NCBI RefSeq assembly: GCF_017948305.1
Contig: NZ_CP072842.1
Coordinates: 2,672,501 to 2,736,500 of the forward strand
Direction: 5' to 3'
From: Faecalibacter bovis
GTDB taxonomy: Bacteria > Bacteroidota > Bacteroidia > Flavobacteriales > Weeksellaceae
Length of the DNA stretch: 64,000 bases
Positions 1 through 9,371 of the stretch are shown here, piece after piece. Both the position numbers and the translations under genes were made by a program. Numbering within the stretch: position 1 is the first letter of the stretch; each line of letters begins with the position of its first letter. Under the pieces are notes generated by a model, which did not search any database, was not told the origin of the DNA, and worked only from the letters and a program-made list of their open reading frames with translations.

Positions 1-472
1 ATTAACGGATAAGCGTGAAGGTTTCTTCCACTTAGCTAAAATGTCAGGTTCTGTTACTGAAGCTAAATTAGTTTACATTATCCGTGATCACGATATGGAG
101 CAATATGAAGCGCGTAAAGCATTATTCTTACAAATTGCTGAAGATATCCAAGAGCGTTTTAACCATGAAGTTGTTGTAGCAACGGTTGAAGATCAATATT
201 TCAATATGATTGAAAAAGTTCAGGAAAAATTCCAATCTGTTGAAATCGCAGAACAAGCTTTAAAAGATTGTGGAATCACTCCAAATATCAAACCTATTCG
301 TGGTGGAACTGATGGTGCACGTTTGTCTTTCATGGGATTGCCTTGTCCTAACATCTTTGCTGGTGGACACAATTTCCACGGACCTTACGAGTACGTTCCA
401 GTAGAATCAATGTTAAAAGCTACTGAAGTTATTGTAAGAATTGCTGAATTAACTGCTGAGTCTAGTAAATAA
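1..472 (+). CDS. pepT: Peptidase T (tripeptide aminopeptidase), C-terminal part
   Basis: The frame is open from the first bases of the window, so the gene starts upstream and only about 157 C-terminal residues are present. They read TDKREGFFHLAKMSGSV at the left edge and end with the conserved block IRGGTDGARLSFMGLPCPN followed by GGHNFHGPYEYVP. That block, with its late zinc-ligand histidine, is typical of the M20B aminotripeptidase PepT. The enzyme removes the N-terminal residue from tripeptides in the cytoplasm. The ATG at 41 is internal and not a start. The family is about 410 residues long, so roughly 60% is missing. Identification is firm from the C-terminal motif. Confidence 0.93.
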   Translation, partial: LTDKREGFFHLAKMSGSVTEAKLVYIIRDHDMEQYEARKALFLQIAEDIQERFNHEVVVATVEDQYFNMIEKVQEKFQSVEIAEQALKDCGITPNIKPIRGGTDGARLSFMGLPCPNIFAGGHNFHGPYEYVPVESMLKATEVIVRIAELTAESSK

Positions 473-500
473 GCATTCACAAATAATTATAAAAAAATAG

Positions 501-559
501 ATAGTTTTCTTATTTTGGATTGAAATTTGTAATCAATCAATCCAAAATTTGAAAACTAT
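501..559 (+). promoter_or_regulatory. Long imperfect inverted repeat just before a start codon
   Basis: Two 23-nt arms (501-523 and 537-559) are reverse complements at 21 of 23 positions, with a 13-nt loop. The 3' arm ends 4 nt before the ATG at 564, and TTTTT overlaps its end. It could be the terminator of pepT or a 5'-UTR hairpin that hides the start of the next gene. The sequence alone does not decide. Confidence 0.6.
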
Positions 560-563
560 TTTT

Positions 564-1235
564 ATGAAAAACATATTCATTACTGCCTTAACTTTACTTT
601 CAGCTAATATTGCATTTGGTCAAATCGAAAAAAACGTAGGAGATTATAACTCATTAAAAATTTACGATCGTATTCCTGTTGAGTTAGTTAAATCAAATAC
701 GAATAAAGTTGAAGTTTCTGGAGAACTTGAAAATGAAGTTGAAGTTGTAAATAAAAACGGTGATTTAAAGATTAGAATGAATCCTGTTAATATTTTACAA
801 GGATCTAAGGTAAAAGTTAAAGTTTACTTCAAAAATCTTTACGATATACAAGCAAGCCAAGGCTCATCAATCTTTTCGGAGGATAAATTAAAGTCTAGTA
901 TTTTAAAATTATCATCGAACGAAGGTTCGTCTATAAAATTAGATGTTGATGCTAAGAAAATTGATGCTAAAATAAATTCTGGTTCAGAATTAATTTTGAA
1001 AGGAAATGTTGATGCATTAACTATTAATGCAAATTCAGGAGGTAAATTTTATGGTAAAACTTTAGATGCTGAAAATGCTTCATTAACTACTAATGCTGGT
1101 GGAATAATTGAAGCTAATGTTTCTGAATCAGTAGATGCAAAAACAAGAGCTGGTGGTTCAATCGATATATACGGAAATCCAAAAGTTAAAAACAAGAAAA
1201 ATATTGTGGGAGGTACTATAAATTTCAAAGACTAA
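564..1235 (+). CDS. Secreted GIN-domain (DUF2807) protein
   Basis: A 223-residue exported protein. A signal peptide (MKNIFITALTLLSANIAFGQ) is followed by a repetitive beta-rich region with alternating hydrophobic and Gly/Ser/Asn-rich strands, such as SQGSSIFSEDKLKSS and NANSGGKFYGKTLDAENASL. This is the pattern of the putative auto-transporter adhesin head GIN domain (DUF2807), common in Bacteroidota and of unproven function. A TTG 15 nt upstream would add five residues before the signal peptide. ATG 564 is preferred because it gives a clean signal sequence. A strong inverted repeat ends 4 nt before this start, and a terminator follows the gene, so it is probably monocistronic. Confidence 0.85.
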   Translation: MKNIFITALTLLSANIAFGQIEKNVGDYNSLKIYDRIPVELVKSNTNKVEVSGELENEVEVVNKNGDLKIRMNPVNILQGSKVKVKVYFKNLYDIQASQGSSIFSEDKLKSSILKLSSNEGSSIKLDVDAKKIDAKINSGSELILKGNVDALTINANSGGKFYGKTLDAENASLTTNAGGIIEANVSESVDAKTRAGGSIDIYGNPKVKNKKNIVGGTINFKD

Positions 1236-1256
1236 CACATTTTAAAATATTTTTTT

Positions 1257-1293
1257 AAAGTTCAAACAATGTTAAATTGTTTGAACTTTTTTT
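1257..1293 (+). terminator. Rho-independent terminator after the GIN-domain gene
   Basis: A 13-bp stem (AAAGTTCAAACAA with TTGTTTGAACTTT), a 7-nt loop and a run of T. Confidence 0.85.
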
Positions 1294-1390
1294 ATGCCTA
1301 AAATTAATAAAACATTAATCCTTTTTAGCTTGTTGTATTATGGCTTAGTTTTTGATTTACGTCGTTACCTAATTAAAAACAATACATTAT

Positions 1391-2528
1391 ATGATTAAAC
1401 ACTTATTTTATATTACACTATTTGCTAGCATAACTTCGTATGCGCAAGTAGGGATTGGAACCGATTTACCTTTGGGCACCTTACATGTTAAAGAGAATCG
1501 AGACGCCACTAACAACAAAAATGATGTTAATTCGAATGATGGAATATTGATTCCAAAAATAAGCAAAAGTGAATTAGCCCTAAAACAAACTACTGCATTC
1601 AATACAACTTCAAAATGAAGGTTTAATTGTATATGTGAATAATATCAGTGGAACTATTACTGGACCTAGTACAGAAATGGTTGATCAAATTAATTCAATT
1701 GGATTTTATTATTTATCAAGTGATAATAAATGGATACCAATTGCTAAAAAAGGATTAGATAAATCTAATGACGCTTGGATTAATAATCCTACAATGAAAC
1801 GTGTTGAATTAGCAACAACTTCTAAAGGCATTACACGTCCTAATGGATCTGAAGTTGTGATTACTGATAATGGAAATGTTGGTATTAACATTACAAATCC
1901 TACTAAACGGTTAGAAGTAAATTTAGCTAATGGAGAAAATGAATCCGATGCCTTACGAGTATCTAATTTAAAAACAGAAAATTTCACAAATCGCTCTCTA
2001 GTGATAGATAGTTAAGGATTTGTTGGAATTAAATTGGATGATAATAACGCAGGAAAAATACAACGTTTCCCTATCAAAAAAATAGAAACAATTAGTGCCG
2101 GTGAAACAAAATCAATATTAATTGATACAGATCCTAATTCCGCTTCAAATTCAATTAATACTATTACTCCACCATTCATTCCACAATCAACAAATACTGG
2201 TATTGTGTTACCTGCTGGAATTTATAGATTAGAAGTTAAAATTGTAGGTTATTTTAATAGTGCAGATGTAAGAAATTCAGTAGAGGTCAAAACATTGGTT
2301 AATGGATTAGAAAATTCATCTCAAGACTATGGTTCTAATACAGATCTTAATAATAATGGATCCAATTTTAACGGATTTACTGTTATGGATTTAATAGAAT
2401 TAAAAGAACAAGCCGAAATTGATTTTGTTATTAAAAATAATGTAAATTCTTTTACCGTAGTAGATTATATAAATGATACTAACAACAGAATTTATGGAAG
2501 TTTAATCTTAATACAGCGATTAAAATAA
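1391..2528 (+). pseudogene. Secreted repeat-family protein, paralog 1, broken by a frameshift and a stop
   Basis: Three consecutive reading-frame pieces together spell one protein related to the intact paralog at 3697-4953. A signal peptide ending SYAQ is followed by VGIGTDLPLGTLHVKE, then GILIPKISKSELALK. The frame shifts at 1616, equivalent to one extra T: TTSK stops at TGA, while EGLIVYVNNISGTITGP continues in the next frame. The continuation then meets an in-frame TAA at 2013-2015 (LVIDS, stop, GFVGIK). After that it is open to the C-terminal SLILIQRLK. With both lesions repaired the length matches its neighbours. The end overlaps the next start as TAATG. The VGIGT...P...L.V opening is frequent in secreted flavobacterial proteins of unknown role. 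Confidence 0.85.
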
Positions 2529-3697
2529 TGAAAAATTTATACACACTTATTACAATATGCTTTAGTAGTATTTTTTCTTATGGACAGGTTGGTATTAACA
2601 CAGATTTTCCTTTATCAACATAGCATGTAAAAGAAAGTAGATTACAAGACAACACAAATGTAATTTCTGAAGCTGATGGAATTTTAATTCCAAAATTAAC
2701 AAAAGCTGAATTAGCATTAAAAGCTACAAATACCTATCAATCTTCAGAACAAGAAGGTGTTTTAGTTTATATAACTGAAGTTTCAGATAATATTACTGGG
2801 CCAAGTACTTCTAAGGTAGTAAACATCAATTCTACTGGATATTATTTTTTAAATGCACAAAATCTATGGGAACCAATTTTTGGTTTAGGTATAGATTCTT
2901 CAGATGATGCTTGGGTAAATAATCCATCACAAACTCGTGTAGAATTAGGGACAACTTCTAAAAATGAAAGTCGTTCATTAGGTAGTGAGATCGTTATTAC
3001 TGATGATGGTAATTTTGGTATTAATACCACAAACCCTACAAAACGATTAGAAATTAATGCCTTAAATTCTGATAATCAACCTGATTTTATAAAATTAGAG
3101 AATTTAGCTTTCCCTCTTTCAAATACCGTTACAAGTACATTACAAATAGACGAAAATGGATTAGTAAGTCGACGTGATGAAGAAAACATTGAAGGAAAGA
3201 TATTAAGGCTACCAGTAAATGCGAGGATTGAAATTCCATCAAATGAGAAATTGATACTTGATTTTTCTACAAATCCTGGTTTAGCTCCAAACTTAACTTC
3301 AAATTTTATTAGTTTAATACCTGGATTTATAAGAAATAATAATACTGAATTTACATTACCTGCTGGATTATATAAATACGAAGTTAGATTAATCGGTTAT
3401 TTTAGCAAAGAAGATCCTAAAAATGGAATTTCACTAACTACTTATGTTAACGATAATAAATATTCTATACATTATTATGGTTCTAACTCAAGAATTGGAT
3501 ATAGTGCAGGTGGAAATAGTGTAAATCAAAATTATACTGGTTTTATAAAGAGTGATTTCTTAGAACTTACGGAACCTTCGAAAATAAAATTTGAAGTTTC
3601 GAATTATAGCCCACACAATTTTAGAGTTAGACATTATGTAACTTTAAGTAATCAATATTCATTTAGAAGTGTAATCCTTTTTCAAAGAATTAAATAA
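2528..3697 (+). pseudogene. Secreted repeat-family protein, paralog 2, with one nonsense codon
   Basis: It starts ATG 2528 (overlapping the previous stop as TAATG) with a signal peptide ending FSYGQ, then VGINTDFPLST. An in-frame TAG at 2621-2623 sits where the paralogs have Leu (GTLHVKE, STLDIRA), so a single TTG-to-TAG change explains it. Beyond the stop the frame is open to 3697. It carries the family landmarks GILIPKLTKAELALK, NITGPSTSKV, DDAWVNNPSQTRVELGT, NFGINTTNPTKRLEIN, an LPAGLYKYEVRLIGYF segment and the end SVILFQRIK. No ATG, GTG or TTG occurs between the stop and 3251, so restart near the lesion is unlikely. The product would be about 389 residues if repaired. Confidence 0.85.
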
Positions 3698-4953
3698 TGA
3701 AAAATATTTATAATTATTTACTAATTATTATTATACTTATTGGTGTCAAAGTAAATGCACAGATAGGTATTAACACAGAAAATCCAAAATCAACTTTGGA
3801 TATTAGAGCGAATAGTAACAATCTATCTACTGATGGATTTTTAATCCCTGCTTTATCAAAAAAAGAATTAGCAGCAAAAGAAAATACAGTTTATACAAAT
3901 CAAAACATTGGTATAAAAGTGTATATTAATGATATTTCTGGTCCGATCTCTGGCCCAAGTTTACAACAAGTTATTAATGTAATAGAAAAAGGATTTTATT
4001 ATTTTAGTGAGAGATTGATTTGGGAAAAATTTGTAAGTGATTTTACTGATGATGCATGGGTTAATAATCCAAATGCTAATCGATTAGATTTAGCCACAGA
4101 TTCATTTGGAAATGATAAAAATGAAAATTCAAACGTAAGTATAACAGACAATGGTTTTTTAGGAATTAATATCAATAACCCAGAAAAACGTATAGATATA
4201 AATGCAGCTACTTTTGATAATAATACAGACTATATCAAATTTACTAACCTAAAAGAAGTACAAGAAACAGAAATTACTAGTACACTAGTAATTGATGTAG
4301 ACGGAAATATCTATAAAAATGATGTTGAAAATTTAAATGGGCAAATTATGCGTGTACCCATTAAAGGTTTTACAGTTGGAACTGTTGACAATCCAACACA
4401 AGGGAGTTTACGCTTAGATTTTGGAAATACAAGTATATCACCAGCATGTATACAAAATAATATTAATATTTGTAATACAAATTTTATAAATACAATAAAA
4501 GGAGTATCAGAAGATCAACTAAAAGAAGAAGTTACTTTAACAGCAGGTACAGGAACAAACGCTAGAATAACTGAACGTATAATATTACCAAAGGGAACAT
4601 TTAAAATTCAAGTTCGTTTAGTAGGACATTACACAACAGCATTTACACCATCACCTATAGAATCTGAGACTAACGTAGCATATACTCCAGGTACTGCTAT
4701 TTTAAAATTAGCGATAGGAAACAATGAGCTATCATTAGCAAACTATTCAGAATCTACTTATGGCAGTGATGCATTAACAAGTATATTATATACTGAATTT
4801 ATAGTATTAGAAGATGATGATCCTGAAAAAAGAACATTAGATTTATTATTTAACCCTACTCCAAGAAATAGACCATTTACAATAATTCCAGACAAAATAA
4901 TTGATGGAAAAAAAGTTGGAAAAAGTTTTTTATTAATAGAAAGAATTAGATAA
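3697..4953 (+). CDS. Secreted repeat-family protein, intact paralog 3
   Basis: A 418-residue exported protein and the only intact member of a three-gene tandem family. A signal peptide (to about residue 22, ending VNAQ) is followed by IGINTENPKSTLDIRANS, GFLIPALSKKELAAKE, a GPISGPSLQQV segment, DDAWVNNPNANRLDLAT and GFLGININNPEKRIDIN. The C-terminal half contains LPKGTFKIQVRLVGHYT and ends SFLLIERIR. There is no recognisable T9SS sorting domain and no catalytic motif. The GIN..NP..(T)LDI repeat resembles stalk-like repeats of secreted Bacteroidota proteins, so a surface or matrix role is possible but unproven. Its start overlaps the stop of paralog 2 by one base, implying translational coupling. 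A terminator follows. Confidence 0.8.
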   Translation: MKNIYNYLLIIIILIGVKVNAQIGINTENPKSTLDIRANSNNLSTDGFLIPALSKKELAAKENTVYTNQNIGIKVYINDISGPISGPSLQQVINVIEKGFYYFSERLIWEKFVSDFTDDAWVNNPNANRLDLATDSFGNDKNENSNVSITDNGFLGININNPEKRIDINAATFDNNTDYIKFTNLKEVQETEITSTLVIDVDGNIYKNDVENLNGQIMRVPIKGFTVGTVDNPTQGSLRLDFGNTSISPACIQNNINICNTNFINTIKGVSEDQLKEEVTLTAGTGTNARITERIILPKGTFKIQVRLVGHYTTAFTPSPIESETNVAYTPGTAILKLAIGNNELSLANYSESTYGSDALTSILYTEFIVLEDDDPEKRTLDLLFNPTPRNRPFTIIPDKIIDGKKVGKSFLLIERIR

Positions 4954-4958
4954 AACCA

Positions 4959-4990
4959 AAAAAGTCGCTCTTATGAGCGACTTTTTTTTA
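4959..4990. terminator. Bidirectional terminator
   Basis: AAAAAAGTCGCTC, TTAT loop, GAGCGACTTTTTTT lies between convergent genes. A/T runs on both sides let it serve both strands. Confidence 0.9.
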
Positions 4991-6271
4991 TTCTATATCT
5001 TCTGGTATGCGATAAGCTAAAATTTTATCAATTCGATTTCCATCTTTATCAATAATCTCAAGCACTAAATCATCTACCTGAAACTTATCTCCAACTTTTG
5101 GCATTTCTTCCGTTTGGCTAAAGAACAAACCTGAAACTGTTACATATAAATTTTCAACATCGTCATTAACATCGACATTAAAATAACGCTCAAATTCATA
5201 AATAGAAAATTGACCATCAATTAACCAAGTTCCATCTTCACGTTCAACCACCTCGTAATCTTCTTCTTCATTTTCTGGCGATTCACCAATTAGCTCATCC
5301 ATAATATCATTTATCGTAACGATACCTGCAGTTGTTCCATATTCATCAATCATAATTGCGAGCTGAGAATGTGAATTTTGAAGACGTTCTAATAAAGGAT
5401 AACAAAATGAATTTTCATTAACAAAGATCGCTTTACGCAGATATTTCTTTAACTGAAATTCTTCTTTTGTTGTACCAAAAAAATCCTTTAAATGAATTAC
5501 CCCTACTACTTCATCTAAATTATCATTCTTTACAATTGGATAACCCGAATGTTTATTCTTTTTAAGTTTAGTTCTCACTTCATCAAAAGTGTCGGTAATA
5601 TTTAAATAAACAATTTCTGATCGATGAGTTGCTAATGTATTTACACGTCTATCACCTAATTCAAAAACTCGTTCAACTATTTCGTGTTCTTTTTCTTGAA
5701 TTTCTCCTCCTTCGGTACTTTCTTTAATTATAGACTTAATTTCTTCTTCCGAAACAACTTCTGTATTGTCTTTTATCCCTAAAATCTTCAATAAAATATT
5801 GTTCGTAAAGCTTAATAACCAAACAAATGGTGATGATATTTTAGACAAAATACTCATCGGCTTAGCCATCATTTTAGCAATTGATTCTGGGAACGTCATA
5901 CCCAATCTTTTTGGTAATAATTCACCAAATACAATTGAAAAATAAGTAATCAAAATAATCATTAAAACGGAGGCAGAAGAATTAGCGTAAGGAGCAATTA
6001 ACGGAATTTGAGCTAATAAATTTGCTAAATCTTTTGTTAAAGTATCTCCAGAGAAAACCCCTAACAAAATTCCGATTAATGTAATTCCGATTTGAACTGT
6101 AGATAGAAATGTATCAGGTTTATCTGCCAATTCTAAAGCAGTACGAGCACCTGAACTACCTTTCTTTTTCTCATTTTCTAACTTAAATTTTCTTGCAGAG
6201 ACTAAAGCCATCTCCGACATAGAAAAAACTCCATTTAAAAGAATAAGGATGATTAAAATAATTATTTCCAC
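4988..6271 (-). CDS. CNNM/CorC-family membrane protein (hemolysin-type)
   Basis: 427 residues in the usual order of the CNNM/CorC (HlyC) family. An N-terminal CNNM transmembrane domain (about 1-190) has SEMALVSARK near its start and FGELLPKRLGM in its middle. A CBS pair follows (about 210-330), including SGYPIVKND and MIDEYGTTAGIVTINDIMDELIG split over two CBS repeats. The C-terminal part is a CorC_HlyC domain (about 345-427). Relatives transport or regulate Mg2+ or Co2+, and the old name hemolysin is not informative. Some flavobacterial relatives are linked to gliding or T9SS function (GldE), but this copy lacks a gldD neighbour. Transcribed alone, convergent with the secreted-protein operon. 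Confidence 0.9.
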   Translation of the reverse strand: MEIIILIILILLNGVFSMSEMALVSARKFKLENEKKKGSSGARTALELADKPDTFLSTVQIGITLIGILLGVFSGDTLTKDLANLLAQIPLIAPYANSSASVLMIILITYFSIVFGELLPKRLGMTFPESIAKMMAKPMSILSKISSPFVWLLSFTNNILLKILGIKDNTEVVSEEEIKSIIKESTEGGEIQEKEHEIVERVFELGDRRVNTLATHRSEIVYLNITDTFDEVRTKLKKNKHSGYPIVKNDNLDEVVGVIHLKDFFGTTKEEFQLKKYLRKAIFVNENSFCYPLLERLQNSHSQLAIMIDEYGTTAGIVTINDIMDELIGESPENEEEDYEVVEREDGTWLIDGQFSIYEFERYFNVDVNDDVENLYVTVSGLFFSQTEEMPKVGDKFQVDDLVLEIIDKDGNRIDKILAYRIPEDIE

Positions 6272-6322
6272 TTAATAATGTCTAAATTTGTATAAAATTA
6301 AGTATAATTTTAATATTAAAAC

Positions 6323-7090
6323 ATGTTTAAATCACCTAAACAATCGATAACAAAACTATTCTTAGCCTCTTTTACTCTTTTTGCATTTCAAGCTCATGCA
6401 CAATCAACTATAATTGAACAAAATAAGGAAGAAACTCAAGTCTTTTCTACAGCTGACTTAATTGGGAAATCTAACCCTAATTTAACACAAGGAAAAGATT
6501 ATAAAGTTTTACCTGAAGTAGCTGTACAATTAGAAAAAATGAAAGCTGATGCAAAAAAAGCTGGTTTTGATATCTGCGTAATTTCAAGTTATAGAAGTTA
6601 CAAATATCAGAATGTAATCTGGGAACGAAAATTTAAAGCAAATAAAGCAAAAGGACTTTCTAACATCAAAAATATTGAGAAGATAATTGAATATTCTACA
6701 ATTCCTGGAACTTCAAGACATCATTGGGGAACTGATATTGATATTATTGATATGACAAAGGGAATTCCTGCTGATCCATTACATGAAAAACATTTTAATG
6801 AAGGTGGCTCTATGCGAAAATTTAAACTTTGGTTAGATGAAAATGCGCATAAATATGGGTTCTATTTAGTTTATACTAAAAGTTTAGAACGTAAAGGTTT
6901 TAAATATGAACCTTGGCATTTTACTTATAAACCAATCTCTGATCGAATGATGGAGGAATATAAAAAATTAGATATAAAAAAGCTTTTACAGGAAAATAAA
7001 TTGATGGGAAGTGAATTTTTTACAGATGAATTTGTAGAAAAATATAGAACTGAAAATATACTGGATATCAATCCTGAATTAAATAAATAA
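6323..7090 (+). CDS. M15-family D-Ala-D-Ala carboxypeptidase
   Basis: 255 residues with a signal peptide ending FQAHAQ. The zinc site of the M15B/VanY family is visible: SRHHWGTDIDI (about residues 131-141, His and Asp ligands) and YEPWHFTY (about residues 193-200, the third ligand). An SSYRSYKYQ segment precedes them, typical of VanY-like carboxypeptidases. It probably trims the terminal D-Ala of peptidoglycan stem peptides in the periplasm. Divergent from the CNNM gene with a short intergenic region and followed by its own terminator, so it is likely a single-gene unit. Confidence 0.88.
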   Translation: MFKSPKQSITKLFLASFTLFAFQAHAQSTIIEQNKEETQVFSTADLIGKSNPNLTQGKDYKVLPEVAVQLEKMKADAKKAGFDICVISSYRSYKYQNVIWERKFKANKAKGLSNIKNIEKIIEYSTIPGTSRHHWGTDIDIIDMTKGIPADPLHEKHFNEGGSMRKFKLWLDENAHKYGFYLVYTKSLERKGFKYEPWHFTYKPISDRMMEEYKKLDIKKLLQENKLMGSEFFTDEFVEKYRTENILDINPELNK

Positions 7091-7112
7091 AATCGCCATT
7101 TGGCGATTTTAT
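7089..7112 (+). terminator. Terminator after the M15 peptidase
   Basis: AAAATCGCCA and TGGCGATTTT form a tight hairpin overlapping the stop codon region. The following 210 bases (7113-7322) contain no convincing gene on either strand. Confidence 0.75.
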
Positions 7113-7322
7113 TGTTTCAGTTACAATTGTTCTGCATTTTAAATTGATTCGCGGAAATTTAACTTTAATTGTCGGTGTAAATGACACTTTCAAGTTTCAT
7201 CATTCATCACCTATAAACTTTCAGAACCTAATTGTAATCCAATAACCTCTTTTGTTTGCTTATGTTTTGACGCGAATTTATTTCTTGTTCTTTAAGTTCA
7301 AATCTATTCATTTGTTCCATAA

Positions 7323-7345
7323 AAAAAGAGCAATATTACTATTGC
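7323..7345 (-). terminator. Terminator of the fabH-like gene
   Basis: On the minus strand GCAATA, GTAA loop, TATTGC is followed by CTCTTTTTTT, about 20 nt past the stop codon. Confidence 0.7.
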
Positions 7346-7364
7346 CCCTTCACAAAAAAACTAT

Positions 7365-8357
7365 TTAAAGTCCCCATTTTATTAAAGAAGCTCCCCAAGA
7401 GAAACCTGCTCCAAAAGCAGTTAATAAAACGAAATCACCTTTTTTAAATTTTGAAATATTTTCCCACATACATAGTGGTATAGTTGCAGCTATTGTATTA
7501 CCATATTCCTCTATATTAACCATTGTTTTATGGTCTTCTATATTAATAGCACTTCCAACAGCATCAATTATTCTTTTATTGGCTTGATGAGGCACCAACC
7601 ATTTTACGTCGTCAGTTGTTAAATTATTTTTTTCTAATAATTCAAGACAAGTTTCGCTCATAGCTGTAACTGCTTTCTTAAAAACAATTTTACCATCTTG
7701 TTTAATGAAATGCTTATCCATCGTTTCAATTGAAGCTGGGAAAAGAGATCCACCACCTTCAATATGTAAAAACTCTCGTCCTTCTCCATTACTTTTAAGT
7801 AAAGAATCCATTACACCAAATTCCTCATCAGATTCTAGTAAAACTGCCGCAGCACCGTCACCAAATAATATATTTGTAGATCGGTCATTCACATCTACAA
7901 AGGCACTAATATTATCTGCACCTACAATCAAGACATTTTTGTAACGACCAGATTCAATTAATCCTGAACCAACATTTAAAGCATATAAAAACCCTGAACA
8001 AGCAGCATTTAAGTCAAAAGCCCAAACGTCATGTAATTTTAATTTTTCGCAAACGATATTTGCAGTAGCAGGCATTAACATATCTGGAGTAGAAGTTGCG
8101 ACAATTAATGCATCAACCTTAGATAAATCTTTTTCGTAGTTGTCAAAAAGGTTTAATATAGCTTCAACGGCCATATCAGAAGTCGCTAAACCATTTTCTA
8201 AAATACGACGTTCTCTAATTCCTGTTCGCTTAGTAATCCATTCATCAGATGTATCACAAATTAAAGCTAAATCATCATTAGTTCTTTTTCCTTCAGGCAC
8301 AAAACCTCCTATAGCTGTAATATTTGCAAAAATATTTTTTGTGGCAGTAAATTTCAT
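7365..8357 (-). CDS. fabH: 3-oxoacyl-ACP synthase III (KAS III)
   Basis: A 330-residue thiolase-fold enzyme. The Cys-His-Asn triad of KAS III is present: Cys120 in DLNAACSGFLYAL, His257 in VPHQANKRIID and Asn287 in EEYGNTIAATIP. The N-terminal DTSDEWITKRTGIRERR block is also diagnostic. KAS III condenses acetyl-CoA or branched acyl-CoA with malonyl-ACP to start fatty-acid synthesis. It stands alone here without plsX or rpmF, so it may be an extra copy, and FabH-like enzymes also serve lipid or pigment pathways. A small hairpin (AGGAGA/TCTCCT) lies in its leader, just upstream of the start. Confidence 0.9.
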   Translation of the reverse strand: MKFTATKNIFANITAIGGFVPEGKRTNDDLALICDTSDEWITKRTGIRERRILENGLATSDMAVEAILNLFDNYEKDLSKVDALIVATSTPDMLMPATANIVCEKLKLHDVWAFDLNAACSGFLYALNVGSGLIESGRYKNVLIVGADNISAFVDVNDRSTNILFGDGAAAVLLESDEEFGVMDSLLKSNGEGREFLHIEGGGSLFPASIETMDKHFIKQDGKIVFKKAVTAMSETCLELLEKNNLTTDDVKWLVPHQANKRIIDAVGSAINIEDHKTMVNIEEYGNTIAATIPLCMWENISKFKKGDFVLLTAFGAGFSWGASLIKWGL

Positions 8358-8477
8358 TTTTAAATCTAAAAACAGGAGAAACTATTTTAATCTCCTTTAT
8401 TATTTATATCACAAAGTTCTAAAATGTTTAGGATTAAGAATTGTTTATTAAACTCTATTATTTGTCAAAAAGACGCA

Positions 8478-9371
8478 TTAAGTGTTTTTGAATTCAGTTG
8501 GAGATAAGCCTGTATTTTTTTTAAAAAACTTATTAAAAATGGATAAATCTAGAAAATTAAGTAAGTTAGCAACTTCGGAAATGGTAAAATTTGGATTTTT
8601 CAATAAAACTTTAGTTTCTAATATAACTGCATCAGAAATTATCATTTTAGGAGATTTCTTTAAAACTTCTGAAATCACTTTTGTTAAGTGCTTTCTCGAA
8701 ACGTATAATTTATCGGCATAAAATTGTACTTCACGATGTTCTTTAAAGTGCGTACCCACCAATAAAATAAATTGTTTGGCTAATTCTTCTTTCCTATTAG
8801 GCTTTAACTCTTCTGATGAACTTACCATATGATGATAAAAATTTCCGATTTCGTACATTAATATAGAAAGATGATGAATTACCAATTCGTTAGAAAAAAC
8901 ATTATCATTCTTGAATATATACTTATAAATCTTAGCAAAATTATATTTTACATCTCTTGCAGTTTTACGGTCTAGCGAAATGATTTTAGGATATTGTGGA
9001 GATAAAAATTCAATTAAATTTTGAGATTTAATATGATAACCAGCTTCAACAATCATTTCAGAATCAACGAAAACTGCCTTAACTTCAAAATCATCAGAAT
9101 ATTGAATAATTTCGAAAATCTGACCTGGCAAAACCACCATTATGTCGTCTTGCTTAATCTTTTTTTTCTCTAAATTAACCGTTATATCACACGTTCCTTT
9201 ATAAATATGAATGATACCTAATGAAGAAAATTTATAAGCAGTTTCTTTTGATAAATAACGAGAATGCCAACTTGCCTTCAAATCGAACATCGTTACTTTT
9301 TTGTGACTTAAATTCTTTGGACCTTGATCAATTAAATCACGAATAGAATATTGTAAAATTACGTCTTTCAT
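8478..9371 (-). CDS. AraC-family transcriptional regulator
   Basis: 297 residues. The N-terminal half looks like a cupin-type sensor (KGTCDITVNLEKKKIKQDDIMVV). The C-terminal 100 residues carry the two helix-turn-helix units of the AraC family: VQFYADKLYVSRKHLTKVIS and TISEVANLLNFLDLSIFNKF, then FFKKNTGLSPTEFK. Its ATG directly abuts the TAG stop of the dehydrogenase upstream, so it is the last gene of a three-gene unit with ogt and the dehydrogenase. The ligand is unknown. It may control its own operon. Confidence 0.9.
   Translation of the reverse strand: MKDVILQYSIRDLIDQGPKNLSHKKVTMFDLKASWHSRYLSKETAYKFSSLGIIHIYKGTCDITVNLEKKKIKQDDIMVVLPGQIFEIIQYSDDFEVKAVFVDSEMIVEAGYHIKSQNLIEFLSPQYPKIISLDRKTARDVKYNFAKIYKYIFKNDNVFSNELVIHHLSILMYEIGNFYHHMVSSSEELKPNRKEELAKQFILLVGTHFKEHREVQFYADKLYVSRKHLTKVISEVLKKSPKMIISDAVILETKVLLKNPNFTISEVANLLNFLDLSIFNKFFKKNTGLSPTEFKNT

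Noticed and set aside
1391-3697. Programmed frameshift or stop read-through in the secreted paralogs
   Set aside because: No slippery heptamer at 1616, three different lesions in two copies, and an intact third copy. Decay is simpler.
4988-6271. Naming the CNNM/CorC protein as gliding protein GldE
   Set aside because: The GldE neighbours (gldD, ssb) are absent, so only the family name is justified.
7113-7322. Short minus-strand frames after the M15 gene as a gene remnant
   Set aside because: Only 12-30-codon pieces with no recognisable similarity. Not supportable.
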